A stretch of DNA of 64,000 nt from assembly GCF_005771635.1 (NCBI RefSeq), contig NZ_VBWP01000005.1, positions 1-64,000 of the forward strand. The letters are read 5' to 3'. The notes beneath the pieces are model-generated. The model was not told the origin of the DNA. It did no database searches and saw only the letters and a list, made by a program, of their open reading frames with translations. Below, in pieces: positions 1 to 13,100 of this stretch. This DNA comes from Culicoidibacter larvae (GTDB lineage Bacteria > Bacillota_I > Bacilli_A > Culicoidibacterales > Culicoidibacteraceae). A program made the position numbers and the translations under genes. The stretch's first letter is position 1; the number at the start of each line of letters is the position of its first letter.

Positions 1-22
1 TTGTATACTTGTTTTGGGACAT
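1..22 (-). CDS. possible 5' end of a gene running off the left edge
   Basis: An ATG at 22 reads MSQNKYT on the minus strand and leaves the window. It has a good ribosome binding site (AAAGGAAG, 7 bases before it) and an extended -10 box further upstream (106-114). A second ATG at 78, in another frame, also has a purine-rich site (AAGGGATG) and stays open to the edge, so the true start is uncertain. Seven codons are too few to assign a family. Confidence 0.3.
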
Positions 23-105
23 AAATTTTCTTCCTTTCGATATTGTGAAATTTGTCCAAGTTTCGTGGGGCTGACCATAATTAGTCATCCCTTTACCGTG
101 TCTAT

Positions 106-114
106 ATTATATCA
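106..114 (-). promoter_or_regulatory. extended -10 promoter (TGATATAAT)
   Basis: The minus strand carries TGATATAAT, a perfect extended -10 box, without a clear -35 box. It sits inside a short dyad (CCGTG at 96-100, CACGG at 113-117), so an operator overlapping the promoter is possible. It would serve the gene leaving the left edge. Confidence 0.45.
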
Positions 115-147
115 CGGCTATTTATGCATACCTATTCCCATGCTCTG

Positions 148-1212
148 TTATTGTGAGATAGTTTGGGTATGCTTCACTGCTTTGCTGTTGATATCATATG
201 TGTAGAAGCGGTATTCTTGACCACTTGCACCACCATCTGCTAAAATCGTACCAAGCATTTTCACTTGCTTTCCTTCTATTCGTATTTGATATATGTCTGC
301 ATAATCTGCATAATCATTATTTTCACGATTATTTATCTCGGTAGTTTCTAGTCGATTCCATTCCTTATCCCACGTTACAATCTTATAAATCATATCTTCA
401 ATTACAACTGCATAATAATTATTATTATAAAACTCAATATTACTTACAACTGCAGTTTTATCTTGAAAACTAACACCAATAGGATCTATAGAATCAGCAA
501 CTTTGTAAATATCCTTAAATAATCTCACATAAACATCCTTATCATCTTTGAAAAGTGTTATAATTGGCGCTGGAAATCCGCGTCCAGGAATATCACCTAC
601 TTTACCAATTTCATCAATCTTTTTAGCAGAAATTGAATATCGATAAAGAACTAGCGGTGTATATGCATCCACCGTGTTACGGTGTTGCATTACAAGCATA
701 TAATAATAGTCTCCTTGCTTAATGGTTGCATTCAAACTACCACCAGCAATTAATATATATGGCGAATTATTATAGTCCTTCAATTCAATACTAAAACTTT
801 CAGCATCCTTGTCAATTACTAACAAATTTCCAATCACATCAGCATCAATTCGTTGAGTAAAATTTCCTAACCCAAGCTCTAATCTGTTATTGAGTTCATC
901 ACGGTCAAACTTATATACATAACCATTAGATTCACTATTAATATAATCGCCATTTTTAACATTATCAATTTCATCATAAGTTGTCTCATGAATACCGAGC
1001 AACGAACTAATATTGTTATCGTAATCCCAGTTAGTAATAAAAAAATCATTATCTACATAACTGCTGCCGGCCACGCGCTCAAACAAAATTGAAGCGTCAT
1101 CCAACTCAGATCCGGTATTATTAGCGGTCGTTTCACTCACCGGCTCTTGCGGCTGTGAACATCCAGTCAGCACCAGCACCGCAACAATTGCACCCAAAAA
1201 CAATCGTTTCAT
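148..1212 (-). CDS. lipoprotein of unknown function
   Basis: This is a 354-residue secreted lipoprotein. The N-terminus has a short basic segment, a hydrophobic stretch and the lipobox LTGC, so the mature protein should start at that cysteine and be lipid-anchored outside the cell. An acidic, Ser/Thr-rich linker follows. The rest is rich in Tyr, Asp and Asn with repeated short hydrophobic strands, which suggests an all-beta, possibly propeller-like fold; that is inference and I do not recognise the family. A GTG at 1230 opens the frame further, but AGAGGAAAG stands 3-11 bases before the ATG at 1212, so I place the start there. It follows the hydGF terminator, so it is probably transcribed separately. 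Confidence 0.8.
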   Translation of the reverse strand: MKRLFLGAIVAVLVLTGCSQPQEPVSETTANNTGSELDDASILFERVAGSSYVDNDFFITNWDYDNNISSLLGIHETTYDEIDNVKNGDYINSESNGYVYKFDRDELNNRLELGLGNFTQRIDADVIGNLLVIDKDAESFSIELKDYNNSPYILIAGGSLNATIKQGDYYYMLVMQHRNTVDAYTPLVLYRYSISAKKIDEIGKVGDIPGRGFPAPIITLFKDDKDVYVRLFKDIYKVADSIDPIGVSFQDKTAVVSNIEFYNNNYYAVVIEDMIYKIVTWDKEWNRLETTEINNRENNDYADYADIYQIRIEGKQVKMLGTILADGGASGQEYRFYTYDINSKAVKHTQTISQ

Positions 1213-1290
1213 ATTCTTTCCTCTTTTCACAAATTCTTCTTAACTTAATAGTACCCCATATTCATTGCGATTTCCACAAAAAAATCAACT

Positions 1291-1323
1291 AAAAAAGCTA
1301 CCGGCTTAAGCCGGTAGCTTTTT
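1291..1323 (-). terminator. terminator of hydGF
   Basis: A perfect hairpin AAAAAGCTACCGGC / GCCGGTAGCTTTTT with a very small loop lies directly after the hydF stop, and the U-run follows it on the minus strand. Confidence 0.9.
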
Positions 1324-2511
1324 CTAAATTTTATCCTCAAAAAATAACAGTGCCCGGTCCAAAGTTCCGGTTGCATACGCAAGAAACATGCCATAATTAA
1401 TCATTGGCGTTTCATACTCACGCGCAGTTTCAACCCGGCTTTGAATGGTTTGGCGATTGGTCATACAACCACCGCAATGAATCAGCAGATCGTAGTCATC
1501 CATCCGTTCAACAAAATCATTGCCCATATAAAAATCAATGCTTATATTCTCACCAAACTTTTTCTTCAAAAAGTTTGGGATTTTAAAGCGGCCGATATCT
1601 TCGTGAGTAAAGTTATGTGAACAAGACTCAATGATGGCAACCCGCGGATTTGTTAAAGTATCCAAATCTTGCAGACTATTGACGAAATATTGTAAATCAC
1701 CCTTTTGTCGCGCAAACAAAATTGAAAATGAAGTCAGGAAAATATCGTCAGGCACAATTGTTGCAACTTCTTTGAAAGCTTGCGAATCAGTAATTACAAT
1801 ATCTGGTTGCATCACTTCAATCGCCTTTGCCAGCTCGTCTACCTGCACCACTGTCGTCAGATGCCCATAATCAAGGCAATCACGCAACACTTGTACTTGC
1901 GGCAAAATCAAGCGACCTTTAGGCGCCTCGCTGTCAATCGGCGTCACCAAAATAATTATGCTGCCCGGTGGCAACAAATCACCAATCAAATGTTCTTCTT
2001 GAATATCCTGCAAACACTGAATTAAAGCGTCACGAACCATATCAGTACCAAAATTTTGTTCTGCACTAATTAGTAAAGCATCGGGAAACTTTTGGTTGAG
2101 TGCTGAGCGCTCCTCAGCACTCAACTTGTCAATTTTGTTAAAAATAAGTATCGTCTGAGCATCACTTACCGGGCTCGTAGCCGTTACTTCAGCAATCTCT
2201 GCTTCGTTAAAATTGCTGGCATCAAAAACTAAGCATACCGCATTGGCACGCTTCAGCATTTGTTTAGTTTTCTTCACTCGGGCTGCGCCAAGCTCGCTTT
2301 TGTCATTCAGCCCGGCAGTATCTATAAAAGCTACCGGCCCTAAACCGATGATTTCGACTGCTTTGACAATCGGATCAGTTGTCGTTCCGGCAACCTCAGA
2401 AACGATTGCCAGGTCTTGGCCTGACAATGCATTCATCAGTGATGATTTGCCAGCGTTCATCGGTCCAATCAGGGCGATGTGCAGGCGATTTGATAGTGGT
2501 GTTTTTTGCAT
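1324..2511 (-). CDS. hydF: [FeFe] hydrogenase maturation GTPase HydF
   Basis: HydF is the scaffold and carrier that assembles the 2Fe subcluster of the H-cluster and delivers it to apo-hydrogenase. The 395-residue protein has the family's three parts. The N-terminal Era/TrmE-like GTPase shows the P-loop GPMNAGKSS (16-24), DTAG (near 63) and NKID (near 125). A dimerisation region follows. The C-terminal cluster domain has Cys297-x-His299 and, 46 residues later, Cys346-x2-Cys349 (HCGGC), the ligand pattern of HydF. The ATG at 2511 has GAAGGAAG upstream and lies 15 bases after the hydG stop, so the two genes form an operon. HydE, the third maturase, is not in this window. Its target, the HydA subunit, is encoded at 20047-21786. 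Confidence 0.96.
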   Translation of the reverse strand: MQKTPLSNRLHIALIGPMNAGKSSLMNALSGQDLAIVSEVAGTTTDPIVKAVEIIGLGPVAFIDTAGLNDKSELGAARVKKTKQMLKRANAVCLVFDASNFNEAEIAEVTATSPVSDAQTILIFNKIDKLSAEERSALNQKFPDALLISAEQNFGTDMVRDALIQCLQDIQEEHLIGDLLPPGSIIILVTPIDSEAPKGRLILPQVQVLRDCLDYGHLTTVVQVDELAKAIEVMQPDIVITDSQAFKEVATIVPDDIFLTSFSILFARQKGDLQYFVNSLQDLDTLTNPRVAIIESCSHNFTHEDIGRFKIPNFLKKKFGENISIDFYMGNDFVERMDDYDLLIHCGGCMTNRQTIQSRVETAREYETPMINYGMFLAYATGTLDRALLFFEDKI

Positions 2512-2526
2512 ATTGTTGCTTCCTTC

Positions 2527-3906
2527 TTATACGTATAGGTCGCGTTCACCATTTTTAAGACGCTCAATACGTGATAAAGTCATTTCCCGTACTTTCGGGT
2601 TATCGATTGTTTTTGCGTGTTCATCAATAAATTTATAGCCTTTTGCTTTAAGTTCATCATCACCGTAGTCCTGAATATACTCAAGCAATGTCATCAGTGC
2701 ATTTGGTTCGCAAACATAACCGATTTTTCCGGATTTTGCTAATTGCATAAAGCGATCACCAGTCCGGCCCGAACGGTAGCAGGCAGTACAGTAACTTGGA
2801 ATATAGCCACTATCTACCAAACTCTTAATGATTTCTATTGGTGAGCGTTCATCATCAACCGAGAATTGACTGATATCTTCACCGTTTTCACGCTCCTCAT
2901 AGCCACCAACACCGGTTACACTTCCAGCAGAAAGCTGAGAAATACCGCAACGTAATAACTCGTCACGAATTTCTGGTGTCTCGCGAGTTGATAAAATAAT
3001 ACCAACATATGGCAATGCCAAGCGCAGAACAGTCACAATACGTTTAAATTGTTCATCAGTAACGATGTGCGGGTATTGTGCAAGATCCATACCTAGTGCT
3101 TTTTTCAAGCGCGGTACCGAAACTGTATGGAACCCAACACCATATACTTCTTCAAGATGAGCATTATGCTGTAACAAAGCTAACACCTCTGAACGATAAT
3201 CAGCAAGACCAAATAGAACTCCGCCGCCAACATCTTCTATACCAGCTTCCATAGCGCGGTCAAAAGCAGTTAAATGATATAAATAATTGCGTTTTGGTCC
3301 GCCTTGATGATGTTCAAGGTAAGCAGTATCATCATAAGTTTCTTGGAATAAAATATATGTTCCGATTCCTTTAGATTCAAGTTTTTTATAATTTTCTACT
3401 GTCGTCGCTGCAATATTAACATTGATTCGGCGAATACTGCCATTACCTTTTTGTACTGAATAAATAGCTTCCATCGCATCAGTAATATAATCAATATCAC
3501 AATTAACCGGGTCTTCCCCAGCTTCAAGTGCCAGACGTTTATGTCCCATAGACTCTAAAATTTCTACTTCACGTTTAATCTCATCCATTGATAAACGACG
3601 ACGATTAAACTGGTTTTTATGGCTATAGCCGCAATAAGAACAATTATTAACACAATAATCGCTTACATATAACGGTGCAAACATAACAACCCGCCGTCCG
3701 TAAATTCGATCTTTAATTTCCCCCGCAATACGATTCATCTCCGCAATATGTCCGGCATCTTCAACTAACAACAACTGTGCAACTTCCGTTTGCGAAAGCG
3801 GCTCACTTTTTTCTGCCTTCGCTAATATTGCTGCTAACGTTGCATCATCAGCTTTTTGCGCTGCCAATGCCTCACTAATAATGTCATGATCGATAAATGA
3901 TTTCAA
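2527..3906 (-). CDS. hydG: [FeFe] hydrogenase maturation radical SAM protein HydG (tyrosine lyase)
   Basis: HydG cleaves tyrosine with SAM radical chemistry to supply the CO and CN- ligands of the H-cluster. The radical SAM motif CxxxCxxC (CVNNCSYC) is present, as is the C-terminal cluster motif CTAC...C (CX2CX22C) specific to HydG. The frame is open to 4020, but the first 33 codons are hydrophobic and overlap the promoter. An ATG at 3921 has no good Shine-Dalgarno sequence. A TTG at 3906 is preceded, 7 bases upstream, by GAAGGTG, so I prefer that start (459 residues, close to the family's usual length). The promoter at 3968-3996 and the short gap to hydF mark this as the first gene of hydGF. 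Confidence 0.95.
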   Translation of the reverse strand: MKSFIDHDIISEALAAQKADDATLAAILAKAEKSEPLSQTEVAQLLLVEDAGHIAEMNRIAGEIKDRIYGRRVVMFAPLYVSDYCVNNCSYCGYSHKNQFNRRRLSMDEIKREVEILESMGHKRLALEAGEDPVNCDIDYITDAMEAIYSVQKGNGSIRRINVNIAATTVENYKKLESKGIGTYILFQETYDDTAYLEHHQGGPKRNYLYHLTAFDRAMEAGIEDVGGGVLFGLADYRSEVLALLQHNAHLEEVYGVGFHTVSVPRLKKALGMDLAQYPHIVTDEQFKRIVTVLRLALPYVGIILSTRETPEIRDELLRCGISQLSAGSVTGVGGYEERENGEDISQFSVDDERSPIEIIKSLVDSGYIPSYCTACYRSGRTGDRFMQLAKSGKIGYVCEPNALMTLLEYIQDYGDDELKAKGYKFIDEHAKTIDNPKVREMTLSRIERLKNGERDLYV

Positions 3907-3967
3907 AATAAGCACCTTCATTCTACTACTTGAATTAACTAAGCTGTAATTAATCCATAATAGTACT

Positions 3968-3996
3968 ATTATAACGCAAACCTCGACATATCTCAA
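3968..3996 (-). promoter_or_regulatory. hydGF promoter
   Basis: On the minus strand TTGAGA (3991-3996) and TATAAT (3968-3973) are separated by 17 bases, a near-consensus sigma-A promoter placed 50-60 bases before hydG. Confidence 0.75.
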
Positions 3997-4099
3997 TATT
4001 GCGCAATTGTAAATAAACACCTGAAAAAGCCCGATGTTACAAGCTTTCTCGTCATTGGTAAAAATTTATTTGTTACAAATTTATTTATTTAAAAAGGAA

Positions 4100-4131
4100 A
4101 AAAGGCTTGGCCGAATGCGGCCAAGCCTTTT
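4100..4131 (-). terminator. terminator of the giant surface-protein gene
   Basis: The hairpin AAAGGCTTGGCCG / CGGCCAAGCCTTT starts within 3 bases of the stop codon and is followed by a U-run on the minus strand. Confidence 0.9.
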
Positions 4132-4133
4132 CA

Positions 4134-7100
4134 TTATTTTCTTCGACGACGTTTAACGCCAACTATGATACCACCAATAATAACCAATCCAGCGCCAATT
4201 CCGGTAACTTCAATTAAGTTTTGCCCGGTGCTTGGTAAGCCTGAGTTATTATCAGTACTGTTATTGTCTGTTGTATCAACCGGTGGTTCCGGATTAGCGT
4301 AGACAATATATTCACCATCTGTACTCGCACTATTTCCAGATAGTATATCAGTTGCGGTAAAGGTAATTGTATAGGTTCCAACTCTTGTGTAATCAATATT
4401 GCTGCGATCGATGCTTACTACTACATTGACCGGTAATGCCCGTGCATTCCGTTGGTTTGGATAAACCAGTTCAACATTCACTCCATAAGCATCAATTAAT
4501 TCTTGGTCAGTTGGAATTACATTTACCAGATATTGTACTGCAGTTGTATCTAAGGTAATGAATACATCAGCTGCCTGTACTGTCACTTCAACCGTAATCT
4601 GCGTGCCTTTGCTGGTCGCAAAAGTAACACTATGCGTTCCGGCTCCGGTTGGTTTCGGACTCGCTAACGTAATTGTAATCGGCTGACCGGTATTTAAATC
4701 CCACGCCTGTGCATTTGCTAAAGTAACGAAATTACTGCTAGTCACATCGCCAAGATTAATTGTAAACGGATAAGCTTTTACAAATTCTTGATTAGCTGTA
4801 TCAATCACCGTATTTGGTGCGTCGGTAATTAATACCAAAACATGTACTGGGTTTGCTTGGTTGCCATCAGCATCTTCCGCATTCACCGTCACATCATACA
4901 CACCGGCAACACTGCTATCAACAACCGTTTCAAAGTCGCTGGTTATTGTGCCCGGCTCATCGAGTACCGCGTTCACATCTGCTAAGAATTCAGCATCAGT
5001 TTTCACTGTATTCAGTGGATACTCAATTTGCGGATCAACGGTAATGACTGGTGGCACATCATCTTGTACTCGTACTGTAACAGTGAATGGATCCGCCACA
5101 TTACCGGCAGTATCAGTTGCATTCAAGATAACCGTATATGTACCGCTAAGATTCATATCTACAGCTGTGTCGAAATCACTGGTAATTGTGCCCGGCTCAT
5201 TCAATTGTGCATGAATATCAGTTAAGAACTCAGCTTCATCTTTCATATCACCGCGTACATAAATAATTGAAGCATCGGCAGTAATCACTGGTTTTGTTGT
5301 ATCAATAACATGTACGGTAACAGTCACTGGTGTTGCCTGGTTACCAGATATATCCATTGCTTGTAAAGTAACGATATAGTCGCCAACCACATTTAAATCA
5401 ACAACACTTGCGAAATCACTGGTTACGCCACTGCCATCATCAGTAGTCGCATTGATATCTGTTAAGAATTGCGCCTCAGTAATTGTTGCAGTCCGCTCGT
5501 AAGTATATTCACTATCAGCACTGATTACCGGCGGAATATCATCATCCACGGTAATGCGAACGGTGATTGATGTTCCTTTTGCGCTCGCAAAAGTGACATC
5601 ATAGCTTCCTCCGCTCGTCGGCTTGCTGCTCGTCATAGTCACCGCAACATTGCTGCCATCGGCCAAATTCCATGCCTGCGCCTGTGCCAAGGCTACGAAA
5701 TCAGCAGTTTCAACATCACTCAAATTAATAATAAATGGATATGCGGCAATCATTTCGTTATTGTTATTATCAACAACCGTATTATCACTATCGGTAATAA
5801 CCACTTGCGCAGTAACAACATTCGAAGCATTACCAGCAGTATCAGCACCGCTAAGAGTAACGGTATATACGCCAACAGCATTGAAATCAACCACAGTCGC
5901 AATATTACTGCTAATCGTTCCCGGCTCATCTAATACCGCATGAATATCAGCTAAGAATTGAGCTTCACTTACCACTGTCCCTTTTTCATAAGCAATCGAA
6001 CTATCCGCAGTTAATGTCGGCGCTACATCATCAACAACCGTCACATTAACAGTAATTGATGTTCCTTGTGAAGTAGCAAATGTCACCGGATATGTACCGC
6101 CGGCTGTCGGTTTCGTACTCGTCATACTCACCGCCACATTCGAGCCATCAACTAAACTCCAGCCTCTAGCCTGTGCCAGGGTCACGAAATCAGCCGCTGC
6201 TACATCAGAAAGATTAACTGTGAATGGATAAGCACGAATCATTTCATCATAACTTGGATCAATTTTAGTATTATCACCATCAGTAACAACAACCCGGACA
6301 CTCACTTGATTTGAAGCATTTCCGACCGTATCCTGACCGCTTAGTGTCACCACATAAACACCGGCAGTATTCATATCGACAACACTCGCGAAATCACTAC
6401 TGATTGTTCCCGACTCATTTAAGACCGCATTGACATCTACTAAGAAACCTGCTTCATCTTTAACGGTTGCTTTTGCATAGATAATCCGTGCGTCGGCTGT
6501 CAATACCGGTGGCACATCATCAACGACCGTTACTGGAACACTAATTGATGTTCCTTTTGTTGTCGCAAATGTCACCGTGTGCACGCCGCCAACTGTTGGT
6601 TTTGCACTTGTCATGGTAACTGCAACATCACTGCCATCAGCTAAACTCCACGCTTGTGCACTCGCTAAATCAACAAAGTTTGCACTCGCAACTGCTGATA
6701 AATGAATACTAAACGGATAAGCGGCAATCAGCTCTTCATTGGTTGGATTAATAATCGTATTGCTGCCATCAAGAACCGCAACCCGGACGCTCACAACATT
6801 CGAAGCATTTCCGGCACTATCTTGACCGCTAATATCAACAAAGTACACGCCAACAACATTTAAATTAACCACTGTTTCAAAGTTACTGCTAATTGTTCCT
6901 GGCTCATCCAAGGTCGCATTCACATCACTCAGGAATCCGGTATCTGCTTGAGACGTACCTAACTCATATTCAAAGCTTACATCTGCAGTCAGTACCGGTG
7001 GTACATTATCAACTACCGTTACATCAATAGTAATTGCCGTTCCTTTTGTTGTCGCAAATGTCATTGGATACGTACCACCTGTTGTCGGTTTGGTACTTGT

Positions 7101-10100
7101 TAAACGCACCGCAACATCACTGCCATCAACTAAGCTCCAGCCTCTGGCATTCGCTAAAGTAACGAAGTCCGCTGCGGCTACATCTGAAAGATTGATGGTA
7201 AATGGATAAGCAGCAATCATTTCCGCATTCGCTTCATCAATAACTGTATTTTCACTATCAGTCACATTCACCCGGACAATAATATCATTTGCATGATTGC
7301 CGGCAGTATCACTACCGCTTACTGTCACAAAGTAAATACCAACTGTATTTAAATCTGCTGGATCAAAATCACTGGTAATTGTTCCTGGCTCATTCAACGC
7401 CGCATGAATATCACTCAAGAATTCCGCTTCGGTTTTAGTTGTATTGACCTCATAACTCATTACCGAATCAGCTGTTAAAATTGGCGCTACATCATCAATA
7501 ACCGTCACATTGACTGTTATTGATGTCCCTTTTGCAGTTTCAAACGTTACCACAAACACGCCACCGATTGCCGGCTTATTTCCTGACATCGAAACCGGAA
7601 CTATTGAACCACTTTCCAAATCCCAAGCCTTAGCATCGGCAAGCGCTACAAAATCTGCTGCCGCAACTTGTGATAAGTGAATAGTAAATGGATACGCACG
7701 AATCATTTCATCATTAGTATTGTCAATAACGGTATTCTCATCATCAGTAACTAATACTCGCACGACAACACTGTTAGATGCATTATTGTCATTATCAACA
7801 CCATTTAGGGTAACATTGTAAACACCAGCCGTATTCAGGTCAACAACTGTCGCAAAATCACTACTGATTGTTCCCGGTTCATCAAGAGCTGCATGCACAT
7901 CTGCTAAGAACTGCGCTTCTGTTTTAGCTGTGCCCAAAGTATAGGTCACACGCTCATCAGCGCTCAAAGTTGGTGCTCCGGTATCCACAATCGTTACCGT
8001 CACCGTCACCGGAGTAGCTGCATTACCAGCCGTATCTGTCGCATTCAAAGTAACTGTGTATGTACCGCTAACATCCATATTGACCACGGTCGCAAAATCA
8101 CTGGTAATCGTACCCGGCTCATTTAAAGTCGCCGCCACATCAACCAAGAATTGTGCCTCAAGTTTATTGCTGCCGCGTTCATAAGTAATCGCACTGCTTG
8201 CGGTAATAATTGGTGCCACATCATCAACTACTGTGATATCAACAGTAATCGTTGTTCCTTTTGAAGTAGCAAATATCACCGGATAAGTGCCGCCGACTGT
8301 CGGTTTCGCATTAGTCATGTTCACCGCCACATCTGAACCATCAACTAAACTCCAGCCTCTAGCCTGTGCTAAATTAACAAAATCAGCTGCTGCAACTTGC
8401 GACAAGTTAATAGTAAATGGATAAGCAGCAATCATCTCACCATTGGTTTCATCAATAATAGTATTTGAACTATCAGTGATGGTCACTCGGACTTTGACTG
8501 TATTTGAAGCGTTACCGGCAGTATCTTGGCCGCTAACCATCACAAAATATACACCAATGGTATCTAAGTTTACAACTGTTTCAAAATCACTACTGATTGT
8601 GCCCGGCTCATTTAATATGGCACTTATATCATTCAGGAACTCTGTTCCAGTTTTGGCAGTGCCAACTTCATAACTGATTACATTAGTGGCTGTTAAAATC
8701 GGTGCCACATCATCGATGACTGTTACATCAACAGTAATCTCCGTGCCTTTAGCAGTTGTAAAAGTAACTGCATGCACTCCAGACGTGGTTGGCTTAGTAC
8801 CAACTAAACTAACCGGAACTGTATTACCATCAGTTAAATTCCAAGCTTTCGCATTTGCTGCCGCAACAAAATCTGTTGCTGCCAGCTGCGACTCATTCAC
8901 CGTAAACGGATAAGCCGAAATCATTTCGTTGTTTGTGTTATCAATAACGGTATTTTCATCATCAGTGACAATAACCCGAACCGTCACTGTATTTGAAACA
9001 TTTCCAGCAGTATCTTGGCCGCTAATGTTCACATTGTAAACACCGGCAGTATCTAACTGAACAACAGCAGCAAAGTTACTACTGATTGTACCCGGCTCAT
9101 TTAATGTCGCACTCACATCAGTAAAGAATTCCGCTTCAGTTTTTGTTGTTCCCCGTTCATAGATTACTGGACTATTCGCAGTTAATACTGGTGCAGTAGT
9201 ATCTTCAACAATCACACTTACTGTTACTGTATTTGAAGCATTACCAGCAGTATCCTGCCCAGAAATGGTTACGTTATAAGTACCACTCACATCTAGGTTT
9301 ACTACTGAATCAAAATCGCTGGTAATCGTACCTTCTTCATCTAACATCGCATTAACATCAGTTAAGAACTCAGCTGCAGTTTTGGTAATACCTCGCTCAT
9401 AAGTAATTGGACTATCAGCAGTTAAAATTGGCGCTACATCATCCAACACGGTAACATCAACTGAAATAATTGTTCCTAAATCAGTTGTATATGTCAATAC
9501 GTGATCTCCGGCTGTTATTGGCTTAGTAAGAATATTGACTGCGATTTCATTACCGCTTGCCAAATTCCACGCTTTAGCATTCGCTAAAGCTACATAGTCA
9601 GCTGTTGCCACTTCAGACAGATTCATCGTAAACGGATAAGCACTAATCATTTCACCATTATTAATATGCGTATTCTGACCATCCGTAACGATAACCCGAA
9701 CACTCACAATATTAGAAGCGTTATTGGCAGTATCGTAACCGTATACTGAGACAAAATAAACACCAACAGTATCTAAATCAGCTGCAGTTGCAAAATCACT
9801 GGTCATTGTGCCCGGTTCATCCAAAGCAGCATGTATATCCGCCAAAAATTCAGTTTCGCTGCGAACCGTACCAAGCTCATATCTGATTTCTTCATCAGCA
9901 GTCATTGTTGGAGAAACATCATCAATAACGGTTACATCAACCGCTATTGATGTCCCTTTAACAGTCTCGAAAGTTACTGGGAATACACCTCCTGCAGTTG
10001 GTTTAGTGCCAACCATAGTTGCAGAAACAATGCTGCCATCACTAAGATTCCAAGCCTTCACTTGTGCCAAGTGAATAAAATCGGCACCCGCTACATTAGA

Positions 10101-13100
10101 AAGATTAATTGTAAATGGATAAGCCTTAATTAATTCATTATTCCCATTATCGATAATCGTATTTTCACCATCAGTAACAACTACAACTACTCGCACTGGA
10201 TTCGCCACATTACCAACCGTATCCTGTCCATTAATTGTAACTGCATAAACGCCAGATGTTCCTAAATCAGCAACACTATCAAAATCACTGGTAATTGTTC
10301 CCGGTTCATTTAAACTGGCAGAAACTGCACTTAAAAATTCTGCTTCAGTTTGCACGGTTCCTTTTGTATAAGTAATTGTTGCATCTGCAGTTAAAATAGG
10401 ATTAATCGTATCCATAACATGAACAGTAACAAACACTGGTGCTGCCGGATTGTTTTCAGTATCGGTAGCATTTAACGTTACCGTATAGTCTCCTGCAACA
10501 TTTAATTGCACAATCGTCACAAAATCACTGGTAATTGTCCCAGGTTCATTGAGTGTCGCATTGATATCAGTCAAAAATTCTGCTTCGGTTTTGCTGATTC
10601 CGCGTTCATAAGTAATTTCAGCATCAGCAGTAATGACTGGCGCCACATTATCGGTAACAACGACCTCAATAGTTATTGATGTACCTTTAGCAGTTGTATA
10701 TGTAATATTGAATGTTCCTGAAGTTGTTGGTTTGGGACTACTCATCGTAACCGCAACATCACTACCGTCCGCTAAACTCCACGCTTTTGCCTGAGCCAAA
10801 GCTACAAAATCAGCGCTAGTTAATTCAGATTCCTCTACCGTAAACGGATAGGCAGCAATCATTTCATCATTATTAGTATCAATAGCAGTATTGTCATCTT
10901 TAACGACAACCTGAACGGTTACAATATTTGAAGCATTGCCAGCTGTATCAAGACCACTCATCGTTACTGTGTAAACACCTATTGTTGTCATATCAACAGC
11001 ACTGTCAAAGTCACTGCTGATTGTTCCTGGTTCATCGAGTACTGCATGAACATTTGCTAAGAAAGTTGCCTCATCAACAATATCACCTTTTGTATACTGA
11101 ATCATTGCATCTGCAGTAAGTACCGGTGAAGTTGTATCGACAACATAAACAATTACCGATACTGGTGTTGCTTCATTTCCAGCAAGATCTTTGGCATTTA
11201 AAATAACAGTATATTCGCCAACAGTATTCAAATTAACTGCTGTTGCAAAATCACTAGTTATCGGTGAACCATCATCAGTACTGGCATTAATATCAGATAA
11301 GAATTCAGTTTCCGTACGTGTTACACCACGTTCATAAGTAAATGAAGGATCATTATTAATAACTGGGGCAATAGTATCTTCAACAATAACTTCAACAGTA
11401 AATGGATCTGCTTGATTACCTGCTAAGTCAGTAGCATTCAAGGTAACTGTATATGTGCCGCTAACATCTAAGTCAACTATAGTATCGAAATCACTGGTGA
11501 TTGTTCCAGGTTCATTTATCTCCGCACTAATATCTACTAAGAATTCTGCTTCAGTACGCACCACACCACGCTCATAAGTATATGGTGTTGTTGCCGTAAT
11601 GATTGGTTTAATAGTATCCTCAACAGTCACTGTAACTATAACTGGATCCGCTGTATTACCGGCAAGGTCAGTAGCATTCAAGGTAACTGTATACACGCCA
11701 GAAACATCCAAATTTACTACCGTTGTAAAATCACTGGTAATTGTTCCCGGTTCATTTAATGTTGCATTAATATCAGATAAGAATTCTGCTTCAGAACGAG
11801 TTGTACCCCGTTCATAGCTAAAAATCCCCCGAGCATCAATTATTGGTTTAGTTGTATCTTCAATTGTCACGGTAACAGTTACCGGCGTAGCTGCATTACC
11901 AGCTGTATCGGTAGCTAAAATAGTTACCGTATAAACACCGCTAACATTCATATTTACTTTTGTTGCAAAATCGCTAGTAATCGTTCCTGGCTCATTTATT
12001 GTTGCATTCACTTCAGTAAGGAATTGCTCCTCGGTTTTTGCCGTTCCACGCTCATAAGTAATTGTGCTATCAGCACTTAACACTGGTGGCGTTGTGTCAA
12101 CAACATGAACCGTTACAAGTAATGGCTCGGCAGCTCCATTTGCATTTGATGCATCAAGTTGAACCGTGTAAGTATTAACCACATCTAAGTTTACAGTAGC
12201 TGCAAAATTAGAAGTAACTATAGAACCATCATTCGTTCTGGCATTAATGTTAGTCAAGAAATCTCCCTCAGACACAACACTGCCTTTTTCATAGGTATAT
12301 TCAGTATCTGCATTAATAATTGGTGTAGTTGTATTAACAATATGCACAGACACTGTTACTGGAGTAGCGACGTTACCAGAACTATCAACTGCTTGTAAAG
12401 TAACAGTGTACGTTCCATCAACATCGAAATCAACAATACTATCAAAATCACTGGTAATTGGTGAACCATCATCAGTACTTGCATTGATAGCAGTAAAGAA
12501 GTCGCTTTCGGATATTGGTGAGAACTGAGATAAAGTAATTTCTTTATTTGCAGTAATGATTGGAGCGATTGTATCTTCCACTGTTACCTGAACGGTAACC
12601 GGTGTCGCCGGATTGCCGGCGCTATCGGCACCATTAACAGTAACTGTATAAATTCCGGTGGTATTCATATTAACCTGTGAAACAAAATCACTGGTAATCG
12701 TTCCCGGTTCATTCAATGTTGCCTGTATATCCGCCAAAAACTCAGCCTCGGTTTTTGCTATTCCACGCTCGTAAGTAATTGCTGTATCAGCGGTCAAAAC
12801 TGGTGGCGTAGTATCTTCTATATGAACTATAACCGTTGCCGGAACAGCTGCATTCCCTGCAGTATCAACAGCAGTTAATGTAACTATATAATTCCCGCTG
12901 ACATTTAAACTCACCTGAGCAACAAAGTTGCTGCTTATTGTCCCCGGTTCATTTAATGTTGCATGTATATCAGTCAAAAACTCAGTTTCGGTTTTAATTA
13001 CCCCACGCTCATAGGTAATCTCCGCATCAGCAGTAATTACCGGCGCAGTCGTATCTACTATATGAACAGTAACCGTTCTAGGCACTGCTGGAACTCCTGA